From UBA9732 sp052170315 (GTDB lineage Bacteria; Spirochaetota; Spirochaetia; Sphaerochaetales; Sphaerochaetaceae), in contig JBQNAT010000009.1 in the NCBI GenBank assembly GCA_052170315.1, positions 29,297 through 93,296 on the forward strand: a stretch of DNA of 64,000 nt, given 5' to 3'. The notes below the pieces were generated by a model. The model worked only from the letters and a program-made list of their open reading frames with translations. It made no database searches and had not been told where the DNA came from. A program made the position numbers and the translations under genes. The number at the start of each line of letters is the position of its first letter. Position 1 is the stretch's first letter. Shown piece by piece: positions 1 to 7,525 of the stretch.

Positions 1-1374
1 CTTGTGGATTTTGTTGAAATTAAGGGAATTTTCCTTGATGCTGACAGGTTTGATGCCATAGGGCAGGACGAAAAGTACGGTTTCAAGGTCTGCCTTGAAG
101 AAAGAAAGCATGAAGATTCCTATATTCTGAATCTCCCCGATGTTGGCAAACAGCCTGTCCAGAGGCCCATAAGTGAAGATATTGCCGCTTTTCTTTTTAC
201 ATCAGGCACAACCGGGACACCGAAAGCTGTTATGCTGAGTCATGAAAATCTTACCTTTGACGCCTACTGCGTGCAGGCTTACATGAATGTAAAGCCTACC
301 GATGTATTTTATGCCATCCTTCCCATCCACCATGCCTATACGATGCTTGCCGTCTTTATTGAGGCCATGTCCAACGGCTCCAATATCGTATTCGGAAAGC
401 GTCTTATGGTTTCCGCTATTTTTAAGGAAATCAGGGAAGGCAAGGTCAATATGCTTCTGGCTGTTCCAATGCTGTACAACAAGATTTACAGCGGCATTAT
501 GAAAGGCATAGAAGAAAAAGGCAAACTGGTAAGCGGCGTTGTTAAGTTTCTTATGAAATTCTGCGGCGTCGTGAAGCAGGTTTCGGGTTTGAATCCCGGT
601 AGAGTGATTTTCAGGGGAATAAGGGATAAAGTTGCCCTTGCTGACAACCGCATATGCATTTCCGGAGCGGGACCGCTCCCGGCTGAAACATTCAAGGGTT
701 TCAATGAGCTTGGAGTTGACTTTGTACAGGGTTACGGTCTTACGGAAACAAGTCCGATAGTTACCCTCAATCCCGCTTATTCATACAGCTACAACAGCAT
801 TGGCAAGCCTTTTCCCGGAGTTGAAATTGACTTCATAAACAGGGACGCTCAGGGAAACGGAGAAATAGTTACACGCGGAAAACATGTGATGAAGGGCTAC
901 TATAAAAATCCCGAGGCCACGGCCGAGACCATAGACCGGAACGGATGGCTACACACGGGAGATGTGGGATACATGGACAGGAACGGGTTTGTTTACCTGA
1001 CGGGAAGGGCCAAGAACATAATCGTGACGGACGGGGGAAAGAACGTGTTTCCGGAAGAGATAGAGGACCACTTCCAGCTGTATTATGATATAGACCAGAT
1101 ATGCGTTACGGGTTATACTGCCGACGAGAAACTCAAGATTGAGGGTGTGGCGTGCCTGATTCACCCTTCCGACGCGGCAAGGAAAGAGTTTCCGGATAAG
1201 GGTGCAATGTTGCTTCATATGGAGCAGATTGTTGAAAACGTGAACCGCGAGCTCCTTCCGTATAAGAGGATAAGGAAGGTTTTCGTTGTGGATGAACCGC
1301 TTGAAATGACCTCTACAAAAAAGATAAAGCGTTTTGCGGTTGCTGAAAAATACAGGGAAATGATTAATGCTTAA
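1..1374 (+). CDS. long-chain acyl-CoA synthetase (AMP-binding), 5' truncated by window edge
   Basis: This is the C-terminal part of an adenylate-forming fatty acid-CoA ligase, which activates fatty acids to acyl-CoA through an acyl-AMP intermediate. The reading frame is open to the first base, so the true start lies outside the window; about 457 residues are visible, against roughly 600 or more for the spirochaete family. The ATP-binding signature TSGTTGTPKAVMLSH is near visible residue 67, GYGLTETSP follows in the middle, and GWLHTGDVGYMDRNGF leads into the hinge and mobile C-domain. The late STKKIKR segment carries the expected C-terminal lysine. The gene overlaps yhbY by 8 bases, so the two are probably co-transcribed. 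Family membership is secure; the fatty acid preferred cannot be read from the sequence. Confidence 0.93.
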   Translation, partial: LVDFVEIKGIFLDADRFDAIGQDEKYGFKVCLEERKHEDSYILNLPDVGKQPVQRPISEDIAAFLFTSGTTGTPKAVMLSHENLTFDAYCVQAYMNVKPTDVFYAILPIHHAYTMLAVFIEAMSNGSNIVFGKRLMVSAIFKEIREGKVNMLLAVPMLYNKIYSGIMKGIEEKGKLVSGVVKFLMKFCGVVKQVSGLNPGRVIFRGIRDKVALADNRICISGAGPLPAETFKGFNELGVDFVQGYGLTETSPIVTLNPAYSYSYNSIGKPFPGVEIDFINRDAQGNGEIVTRGKHVMKGYYKNPEATAETIDRNGWLHTGDVGYMDRNGFVYLTGRAKNIIVTDGGKNVFPEEIEDHFQLYYDIDQICVTGYTADEKLKIEGVACLIHPSDAARKEFPDKGAMLLHMEQIVENVNRELLPYKRIRKVFVVDEPLEMTSTKKIKRFAVAEKYREMINA

Positions 1375-1648
1375 AAATGAACTTACAAGCAGGGAAAGAG
1401 CCCGTCTCAGAGGACAGGCCCAGATAATAGAACCGGTTGTAATGGTAGGGCGCGCAGGGATAACTGAAGGTGTTGTCTCAGCCCTTGAAGCTGCGCTTAC
1501 GGAGCACGAGCTGGTGAAGGTGAGATTTCAGGATTTTAAGGAAGATGTTAAGTCTCTTTCCGAACAGCTGGCCGAAAAGACCGATTCCTCTCTGGTATGC
1601 ACAACCGGCTTTACCGCAGTGTTCTACAGGGAGAATCCTGAAAAATAG
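1367..1648 (+). CDS. yhbY: YhbY/CRM-domain RNA-binding protein
   Basis: A 93-residue single-domain CRM (YhbY) protein, a family associated with the large ribosomal subunit precursor. The sequence shows the typical order: an N-terminal LTSRERARLRGQAQ helix, then VMVGRAGITEGVVSALEAAL, which contains the family GxxG-like loop, and then an HELVKVRF strand. The ATG lies inside the end of the acyl-CoA ligase gene (8-base overlap), so translation is probably coupled. A hairpin followed by T-rich sequence lies about 80 bases downstream. Length and motif order match the family closely. Confidence 0.9.
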   Translation: MLKNELTSRERARLRGQAQIIEPVVMVGRAGITEGVVSALEAALTEHELVKVRFQDFKEDVKSLSEQLAEKTDSSLVCTTGFTAVFYRENPEK

Positions 1649-1727
1649 ACAATTGAGCGCGCAACGTTTTTACATGGTGAAAAAATAATTCACAGCGAAA
1701 TTTGGCATACGAAAGCGTAAAAAAAAA

Positions 1728-1752
1728 CAGCCGCAAACCGCGGCTGCTTTTA
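1728..1752. terminator. bidirectional intrinsic terminator between yhbY and the Hc1-like gene
   Basis: A 7-bp stem CAGCCGC/GCGGCTG with a 5-base loop lies between two converging genes. On the minus strand it is followed by a run of T (the A-run just before it on the plus strand); on the plus strand it is followed by CTTTTATGTTTTTT. It fits termination in both directions and is strongest for the minus-strand gene. Confidence 0.8.
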
Positions 1753-1768
1753 TGTTTTTTAGAAGAAC

Positions 1769-1954
1769 TTACTTTGCTTCCATTTCGTTCTTCTTATCCT
1801 GAATTTCCAATCTTCGCAGTTTACACAGCTTGGAAATATCGGCAAGAGCCTTTCTGGCTCTGGCAGCAGAGGCTTTTACACCCTTCTCCTCGAACTTCTG
1901 GTTCTCCTGCACATAAGTCTCAAACAATCCGATGAGCTGGTCATGATTTGTCAT
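1769..1954 (-). CDS. Hc1-like histone H1 family DNA-binding protein (short)
   Basis: A 61-residue basic, helical protein. The stretch KFEEKGVKASAARARKALAD resembles the core of the chlamydial Hc1/bacterial histone-H1-like family, with an EKGxKAxxxRxRK pattern, and is followed by a second lysine/arginine-rich helix. It lacks the long Lys/Ala tail of chlamydial Hc1 and so corresponds to the globular part only. Such proteins bind and compact DNA. The start is supported by AGGAGG on the minus strand ending 8 bases upstream of the ATG, and a TTGATT/TACACT promoter lies just beyond. It is a monocistronic gene bounded by its own terminator. The assignment rests on a short motif. Confidence 0.65.
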   Translation of the reverse strand: MTNHDQLIGLFETYVQENQKFEEKGVKASAARARKALADISKLCKLRRLEIQDKKNEMEAK

Positions 1955-1992
1955 GCTTTTATTCCTCCTAAGAATGGTTCAAATATGGTTAA

Positions 1993-2020
1993 AGTGTAAC
2001 ACAATTCATTGACAAATCAA
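1993..2020 (-). promoter_or_regulatory. sigma70-type promoter of the Hc1-like gene
   Basis: Read on the minus strand, TTGATT (2020-2015) and TACACT (1998-1993) are separated by 16 bases, upstream of the AGGAGG ribosome binding site and ATG of the Hc1-like gene. Confidence 0.55.
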
Positions 2021-2079
2021 CTTTTATCGTAAAAAAACTGAAAAAAAATTAGTAAAAAGCATTTTTTAGGCAAAAAAGC

Positions 2080-3321
2080 TTACTTAATTCTGATTTCTTT
2101 CCTTAAAATGTAGCCCGGTTTCAGGGGCGCGGAGCTTTTTATAAAGCCGGTTCTACAGTGGTCCAGATGGTCAATTGCCTTCATTTCCCCGTCAAGAACC
2201 TCTATGGCGGGTTCGCTTATGGAAAAGACATCAGGACCTATGAACTCGATTGAATCACCGCTTTTAATCTGGTTCCTGATATCAACGCTGTAGATGTTGT
2301 CCGCGGCTTTTTCCCTGACAGTACCAAGGAAAAGGTAGTCGCGTATGTAGCCTTCCGTTATGGGTTTGTTTATGTCGTCATCAACATCAACAGGACCCTT
2401 TCCGAAGAAAAAGCCGGTAGAATACTCCCTGTGGCTCACGTTGAAAAGCTCGTCTCTGTAGGGTTTATACACCACACTTGAGTCGTACAGGTGGTCAAGA
2501 GCCTTTCTGTATGCGCGGGTAACAGACGCAACATAATAGATACTTTTCATCCTGCCTTCTATTTTAAGGGCGTCAACCCCGGCATCACGAAGATCCGCGA
2601 GATGGTCTATCATGCACAAATCCTTTGAAGACATTATTGTTGTCCAGTCGTTTTCCTCTAGAATTGGGTAATAACGTCCGGGTCGGGATTCTTCTTCAAG
2701 AGCAAGACGGTAATTCCAGCGGCAGGTGTGGGCGCAGTCTCCGTAGTTGCCGCTCCTTCCTGCCAGATGAGAGGAAAGAAAACAGCGCCCGGAGTAGGCC
2801 ATGCACATTGCTCCGTGTACAAAGGCTTCAATCTCCAAATCAGGGTTCGCGTCCTTTATCTTTCTTATATCCTTAAGAGGGGTTTCCCTTCCAAGGATAA
2901 CCTTCTTAAAGCCCATGTCATGATAAATTTTAGCAGCTCGGGAATTGACGCAGCTTGCCTGAGTGGAAAGAGAATATTCCGCGTTGGGAAATCTGTCGCG
3001 CAGGATATCAAGAATGCCTATGTCCGAAAGGATGAAAGCGTCAAAAGGGTAGTCCTGAATTTCATCCAGCTTGCCCTTAAGTTTTTCTATGTCATCCTCA
3101 TGGAAATAGATGTTTACCGCGCAGTAGTACTTGCCGTGAAAACGTTCCTTTATGGCTCTGAGCTGTTCCTGCGTTCCGTATTCAACGTTTTTAGCGTTGG
3201 TTCTAAGGGAAAAATCCCTGAGACCGAAATAAACCGAATCCGCCCCGTATGTGAAGGCGGTTTCTATTTTCTCAATACTTCCGCCCGGGGACAGCAGCTC
3301 CATTTTCTTTACGTCCGACAT
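2080..3321 (-). CDS. U32 family peptidase / tRNA-hydroxylation-type protein
   Basis: A 413-residue member of peptidase family U32, the family of YegQ/YhbU/RlhA, several members of which act in prephenate-dependent tRNA or rRNA hydroxylation. The N-terminal LLSPGGSIEKIETAFTYGAD and the signature EAFVHGAMCMAYSGRCFLS followed by GDCAHTCRW are diagnostic; the cysteines in this segment are conserved. The KIEGRMKSIYYVASVTRAYR segment is also typical. Two starts are adjacent: GTG at 3324 and ATG at 3321. The ATG gives a TGATG junction with lon and is preferred. Co-transcription with lon is likely. The exact tRNA target is not determinable here. Confidence 0.88.
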   Translation of the reverse strand: MSDVKKMELLSPGGSIEKIETAFTYGADSVYFGLRDFSLRTNAKNVEYGTQEQLRAIKERFHGKYYCAVNIYFHEDDIEKLKGKLDEIQDYPFDAFILSDIGILDILRDRFPNAEYSLSTQASCVNSRAAKIYHDMGFKKVILGRETPLKDIRKIKDANPDLEIEAFVHGAMCMAYSGRCFLSSHLAGRSGNYGDCAHTCRWNYRLALEEESRPGRYYPILEENDWTTIMSSKDLCMIDHLADLRDAGVDALKIEGRMKSIYYVASVTRAYRKALDHLYDSSVVYKPYRDELFNVSHREYSTGFFFGKGPVDVDDDINKPITEGYIRDYLFLGTVREKAADNIYSVDIRNQIKSGDSIEFIGPDVFSISEPAIEVLDGEMKAIDHLDHCRTGFIKSSAPLKPGYILRKEIRIK

Positions 3322-5765
3322 CACCGTACTTCCGGAAAGGCATAGGAAAGAACTTCTTCCATATCGCCTACAAGGTGGAAAGTGATACCTTCTTTTACAT
3401 TTTCCTCAAGCTTATCCAAATCACGTTTGTTGAACTTGGGAATAAGGATTGTTTTTACGAAGTTTCTCCTTGCCGCAAGGACTTTTTCCTTCAGACCGCC
3501 TATAGGCATGACTTTTCCCAGCAGTGAGAGCTCGCCCGTCATTGCCATATCGGGGGCCATTACTTGATTTGTCACCAGAGAGTAGATGGCTGTGGCCATA
3601 GTTATGCCGGCGGAAGGACCGTCCTTTGGCGTTGCCCCTTCGGGTACATGAAGGTGTATGCTGTTTTTTTCGAACCACTGAATGTCTATGCCGTGGGAAG
3701 AACATATGCTCTTTATGTATGAGAAGGCGATATTGGCACTTTCCTGCATTACCTCGCCAAGTTTTCCGGTAAGCTTCAGCTCTCCTTTGCCGGGAATGTG
3801 CTGGGCTTCTATGGCAAGTACGTCGCCTCCCATGCTTGTCCACGCAAGTCCTATGGACATTCCAACCTTGTTGGCGCGGATAACTTCATCCTCATGGAAA
3901 ATGGGCTGGCCCAGATATTCCGTAAGCTTTGAATCGCTTATACGGATTGGGCGTTTCAGAACTTTGTCGGATTTGACTATCTGGTCATCATCAAGGCCGG
4001 TATCCTTAAGCTTGGATTTTTCGTATTCGTCTTTTACAATTTCAACGGCAACCTTCCTGTTTATCTTGTCAAGGCACTTTTCAAAGTTTCTGACTCCGGC
4101 TTCTCTTGCATATTCTTCTGCGATTTTCAGAAGGATATTGTCGGGATACTGTACGTCCGTGCTCTTAAGTCCGTGCTTTGTTCGGCTCTTGGGAACAAGA
4201 TACTTCTTTCCTATATTGAGCTTTTCATCGGAGGTGTAGCCGGAAAGCTCTATGACTTCCATTCTGTCCAGAAGCGGGCGGGGAATAGTGTCTGTGGTGT
4301 TTGCGGTTACGATGAAAAGCACGTTCGACACATCAAACGGAATATCAAGGTAGTGGTCTCGGAAACTGGAATTCTGCTCGGGATCAAGGACTTCCAGCAG
4401 GGCAGCCGCGGGGTCTCCCTGATTGGAGATTGTCATTTTATCTATTTCATCAATGACAAAGACGGGATTTTTTGTCTTTGTAACGCGAAGACCCTTGATT
4501 ATCTGTCCGGGCATTGCGCCGATATAGGTTCTTCTGTGGCCCTTTATTTCCGCTTCATCCCTCATTCCGCCCACGCTGAAGCGGTAGTACTTTTTGTTCA
4601 GAGCCTTGGCTATTGAAATTCCGATAGAAGTTTTTCCGGTTCCCGGAGGGCCTACAAGACAGATGATTGAGCCTTTTGTATCATTTCTGAGCTTACGCAC
4701 CGCAAGGAATTCAAGAACTCTTTCCTTTACGTCTTTTATGCCGTAGTGGTCTCTGTCCAGTATGCGGCGCGCCTTTTCCAAATCAATGCCGTCTGAAGAA
4801 AAAACATTCCACGGAAGATCCGCAATGGTTTCAAGATGAGTTCTTATCATTGAGTATTCGGGGTTGTTTGTGTCCATCTGGCTCATTCTCTGATATTCGT
4901 CCATGACCGTTTCATAGGTTTCGCCTGTGAGGTTCAGAGCCTTGAGCCTGTCTATAAGCTTCAGCTTTCCGGGTCGTTTTTCGCCTTTTTCAGGTGCGGG
5001 TTCTTCAGCTGACGGCGCGGTGCCCATTTCTTCAAGCTGCTGTCTGATTGAGCGCAGCTCTTCCTTAAGAAAATATTCTTTCTGTCTGGAATCCAGCCGC
5101 TTAGCAACCGCGCTCTGGATTTCGTCATGCATGCGCTGTACGGCCAGCTCCTCGTTCAGGACGTGAAGGACTTTCATAATCCTTTCTTTGCCGTTGAACT
5201 CTTCAAGGAATTCCTGCTGGCGGTTCCGCGGAACAACTGAGGATGCAAGATAATCGGCGAGCCTTATCGCCTCCGGGATATTGGAGGCGTTGAAGCGGAG
5301 ATTCTCAAGAAGCATTGAGCGGTCAGACCTTTGCTCAAGAGCTTCCCTGAGAGCGCTTGTATAGGCGCGGTCCTCAATAAGGGAGAGGGTATCTTCCTGA
5401 ATGTAGGTGACGTTTGCGGTTATAGTACCCCGGTTTATCAGAGTGTTGTCCACTCGGAAACGGCAGACAGTCTCAAGAAACAGGGATTTTGTGCCGTAAA
5501 TTGTGTTAATCTGGTTTTTTACGCGCACATAGGTTCCGACCTTGTAAAAGTCCTCTTCCGTGAGCTTGTTTGTATCCTTGCCATCGTTTTTAAGCATGAC
5601 AAGACCAAAGCCGTTAAAGCGTTCGCAGTGCCGGATTATGTCAATGTCCTGCTTGTCCGATACTTCAATTGTAGTGAAAAGTCCGGGGAAGACGGGGCAA
5701 CCTCTCATGGGGATTATAAATATTGCTTTGGGAAGCGATTCAATCATCTCATTGTATTCTTTCAT
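3321..5765 (-). CDS. lon: ATP-dependent Lon protease
   Basis: An 814-residue LonA protease: a cytoplasmic AAA+ serine protease that degrades misfolded and regulatory proteins. The N-terminal substrate-binding domain covers roughly residues 15-205 and is followed by a charged coiled-coil linker. The AAA+ module has Walker A GPPGTGKTSIG near residue 371 and Walker B FVIDEIDKM. The C-terminal protease domain has the catalytic serine in KDGPSAGIT near residue 717 and the catalytic lysine in GGLKEKVLAARR near residue 757. All key residues are present and the length is normal. It is followed directly by the U32 gene with a one-base overlap. No heat-shock operator was recognised. Confidence 0.97.
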   Translation of the reverse strand: MKEYNEMIESLPKAIFIIPMRGCPVFPGLFTTIEVSDKQDIDIIRHCERFNGFGLVMLKNDGKDTNKLTEEDFYKVGTYVRVKNQINTIYGTKSLFLETVCRFRVDNTLINRGTITANVTYIQEDTLSLIEDRAYTSALREALEQRSDRSMLLENLRFNASNIPEAIRLADYLASSVVPRNRQQEFLEEFNGKERIMKVLHVLNEELAVQRMHDEIQSAVAKRLDSRQKEYFLKEELRSIRQQLEEMGTAPSAEEPAPEKGEKRPGKLKLIDRLKALNLTGETYETVMDEYQRMSQMDTNNPEYSMIRTHLETIADLPWNVFSSDGIDLEKARRILDRDHYGIKDVKERVLEFLAVRKLRNDTKGSIICLVGPPGTGKTSIGISIAKALNKKYYRFSVGGMRDEAEIKGHRRTYIGAMPGQIIKGLRVTKTKNPVFVIDEIDKMTISNQGDPAAALLEVLDPEQNSSFRDHYLDIPFDVSNVLFIVTANTTDTIPRPLLDRMEVIELSGYTSDEKLNIGKKYLVPKSRTKHGLKSTDVQYPDNILLKIAEEYAREAGVRNFEKCLDKINRKVAVEIVKDEYEKSKLKDTGLDDDQIVKSDKVLKRPIRISDSKLTEYLGQPIFHEDEVIRANKVGMSIGLAWTSMGGDVLAIEAQHIPGKGELKLTGKLGEVMQESANIAFSYIKSICSSHGIDIQWFEKNSIHLHVPEGATPKDGPSAGITMATAIYSLVTNQVMAPDMAMTGELSLLGKVMPIGGLKEKVLAARRNFVKTILIPKFNKRDLDKLEENVKEGITFHLVGDMEEVLSYAFPEVR

Positions 5766-5822
5766 ATGCGTATGATACGAAAAAAGCAGTCTAAAGGCAA
5801 ATGAAAGGCTGACTTTACGGCT

Positions 5823-6479
5823 TCAGCTGCCGGCCTGCGGCTTTTTTCCCCTTCTGAAGCCTTTTTCTCCGGAAAGCCACCATACTCCCAGATAGCATAA
5901 AGGGGTGTCCAGAAGGGCAAAAACCACTTTGAACAACCAGTAGGGGAGTATGAGAGAAAATATGTAGGCAGCAGTGAATTTGGGCGTAAGATGCCAGAAG
6001 GCGATAAATTCAAAAATGATAGTATCAACAAGCTGAGAGGTTATCGTGGACAGGTTGTTTCGTACCCACAGCATTTTGCCCTTTGTGATTTTTCCCCAGA
6101 ATGCAAACATGAAAACGTCCATATGCTGGGCAATTATGAAACTGACAAGGGATGCAGCGGTCATCCTGAGCGATGAGCCGAACACCATTGAGTACTCTTT
6201 CTGCATGTTCCAGGTTTCGTTGGGTTTTACGATGACGCACAGGTTTATCATCAGAAAAAGCAGCACAAGCATTATCGCTGCCATATTCACGAAATTCGAA
6301 GCTTCTTTTCTTCCGTAAACTTCTCCTACGATATCAGTGATAAGAAACAGCACAGGCATGAGAAAAATACCTACGGATACTCGTATACCGGCTATTGTTG
6401 TTATCTTTGTACCAAGAGTATTGACCATTAACATTGCCGCAACGAACATGGCAAAAAGAAAATCGCGTTTTTTTGACAT
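5823..6479 (-). CDS. queuosine precursor transporter (YhhQ/DUF165 family)
   Basis: A 218-residue integral membrane protein of the YhhQ family, which imports queuosine precursors such as preQ0/preQ1. About six hydrophobic segments are visible. Family motifs include PVLFLITDIVGEVYG in the first half, IIAQHMDVFMFAFW in the middle, and RNNLSTITSQLVDTIIFEF near the third quarter. The length matches the family. It stands between lon and ybaK in the same orientation with short gaps (57 and 35 bases) and may be part of a loose transcription unit. No PreQ1 riboswitch was recognised in the 35-base upstream gap. Confidence 0.9.
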   Translation of the reverse strand: MSKKRDFLFAMFVAAMLMVNTLGTKITTIAGIRVSVGIFLMPVLFLITDIVGEVYGRKEASNFVNMAAIMLVLLFLMINLCVIVKPNETWNMQKEYSMVFGSSLRMTAASLVSFIIAQHMDVFMFAFWGKITKGKMLWVRNNLSTITSQLVDTIIFEFIAFWHLTPKFTAAYIFSLILPYWLFKVVFALLDTPLCYLGVWWLSGEKGFRRGKKPQAGS

Positions 6480-6514
6480 GGATGAAGATTAGCACAAAAA
6501 ACCTTCATGGTTAA

Positions 6515-6985
6515 TCATGTGAAACTTTCAAAACTGGCTTCAGTCGCCCTGCGCAGATCCTGAGGCTTTATTTTCAATGAAAGTCCCCTTAAACCGCCTG
6601 AAATGTAAATGTAGTCTTCAAGCTGCGCCAGTTCCTCAATGAAGGTTGGAAACTTCCTCTTCATGCCAAGCGGTGAAACTCCACCTCTGACATAGCCTGT
6701 AAGAGAGCGGATATTATCAGTTTTCATAAGGTCAATGGATGAGCTGCCGGTCAGAACCCTTGCCTTTTTAAGGCTTACCGAAAAGCCCGCAGGCAGGCAG
6801 AAGACAAAGTGCTGATTGTCCGAATTCACCATAATGAGAGTTTTATAAATCAGCTCTTCCGGTATGCCAAGCCTGCGGCTGGTATACAAAGCTATATCTT
6901 CATTGGTTTCATCGGATATGTCATACCGCAGAACCTCAAACGGGATTTTCAGCGTTTCAAGTATCCTTTCGGCATTTGTCTTCAT
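6515..6985 (-). CDS. ybaK: Cys-tRNA(Pro)/aminoacyl-tRNA deacylase YbaK family
   Basis: A 157-residue YbaK/EbsC-type editing protein that hydrolyses mischarged Cys-tRNA(Pro). Recognisable motifs are the lysine-containing LIYKTLIM segment, GYVRGGVSPLGMKRKFPTFI and the C-terminal ISGGLRGLSLKIKPQDLRRA, all in the family order. ATG at 6985 is chosen over the TTG six bases further upstream because neither has a clear ribosome binding site and ATG is the stronger codon. It is the last gene of the minus-strand housekeeping block before the polysaccharide locus. Confidence 0.92.
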   Translation of the reverse strand: MKTNAERILETLKIPFEVLRYDISDETNEDIALYTSRRLGIPEELIYKTLIMVNSDNQHFVFCLPAGFSVSLKKARVLTGSSSIDLMKTDNIRSLTGYVRGGVSPLGMKRKFPTFIEELAQLEDYIYISGGLRGLSLKIKPQDLRRATEASFESFT

Positions 6986-7350
6986 GTTCAAACGATGTCA
7001 CAAAATGAGAATTTGCGCAAGAATGAAGAAAAATTGAAGAAACGCGAGATGCTTGAATAATCAACCATTGAATAATGAGTTATTTTTTTACTAAAAACTT
7101 TCAGCCAGATTAACTGCTATTACTTATATAGGTTTTATACAAAAAGATTGAAAAGAGATGGTAAATACAGTTAAATATAGTAAAATATATGCAGGCAGCG
7201 GGTTTGTCTGCGCTATTGGTTTGGGAAATAAAGGGGAACAATGTTCGTGGTATTATGCGTTGTTTTTGATAAAGATATTTTTCTTTTACAAAACACAGAA
7301 TTTGAACCCATGTTTTCATTTCTCGAAAACAGATAATAAGAACGTTTAAG

Positions 7351-7383
7351 AAGACTCTGCGGTTTTGCCGCAGTGTCTTTTTA
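7351..7383 (+). terminator. intrinsic terminator or attenuator upstream of the polysaccharide operon
   Basis: CTGCGG and CCGCAG form a stem around a TTTTG loop, extended outward by AGAC/GTCT across a T-T mismatch, and are followed directly by TTTTT. There is no plus-strand gene directly upstream, so it may act as an attenuator on a leader transcript. Confidence 0.65.
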
Positions 7384-7429
7384 TGTATAGATACATGATT
7401 TTTCATAACTGCAATCAAGTTGAGGCTGA

Positions 7430-7494
7430 TGCAGGGAGAAAATGACCAGGTCTCCCAGATGTTTTTGCACGCACGTGCGTGCAGGGAGATTATG
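7430..7494. repeat. direct-repeat pair flanking an 18-bp palindrome
   Basis: The 15-mers TGCAGGGAGAAAATG (7430) and TGCAGGGAGATTATG (7480) match at 13 of 15 positions and are spaced exactly 50 bp. The perfect palindrome TGCACGCACGTGCGTGCA occupies 7466-7483 and overlaps the start of the second repeat. It ends 42 bases before the ATG at 7526. A regulatory role is inferred. Confidence 0.7.
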
Positions 7495-7525
7495 TCTGCG
7501 TATTGCTGAAAGGATTTTGGGGTAA

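Larger units (their letters stand above)
6986..7525. other. 540-bp intergenic leader upstream of the polysaccharide locus
   Basis: No convincing gene is present. The region is A+T-rich over 7050-7330, then carries an intrinsic-terminator-like hairpin (7351-7383), a pair of 15-base direct repeats exactly 50 bp apart (7430 and 7480) and an 18-bp perfect palindrome (7466-7483). These elements precede the first polysaccharide gene at 7526 and look like control sequences for it. Confidence 0.6.
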
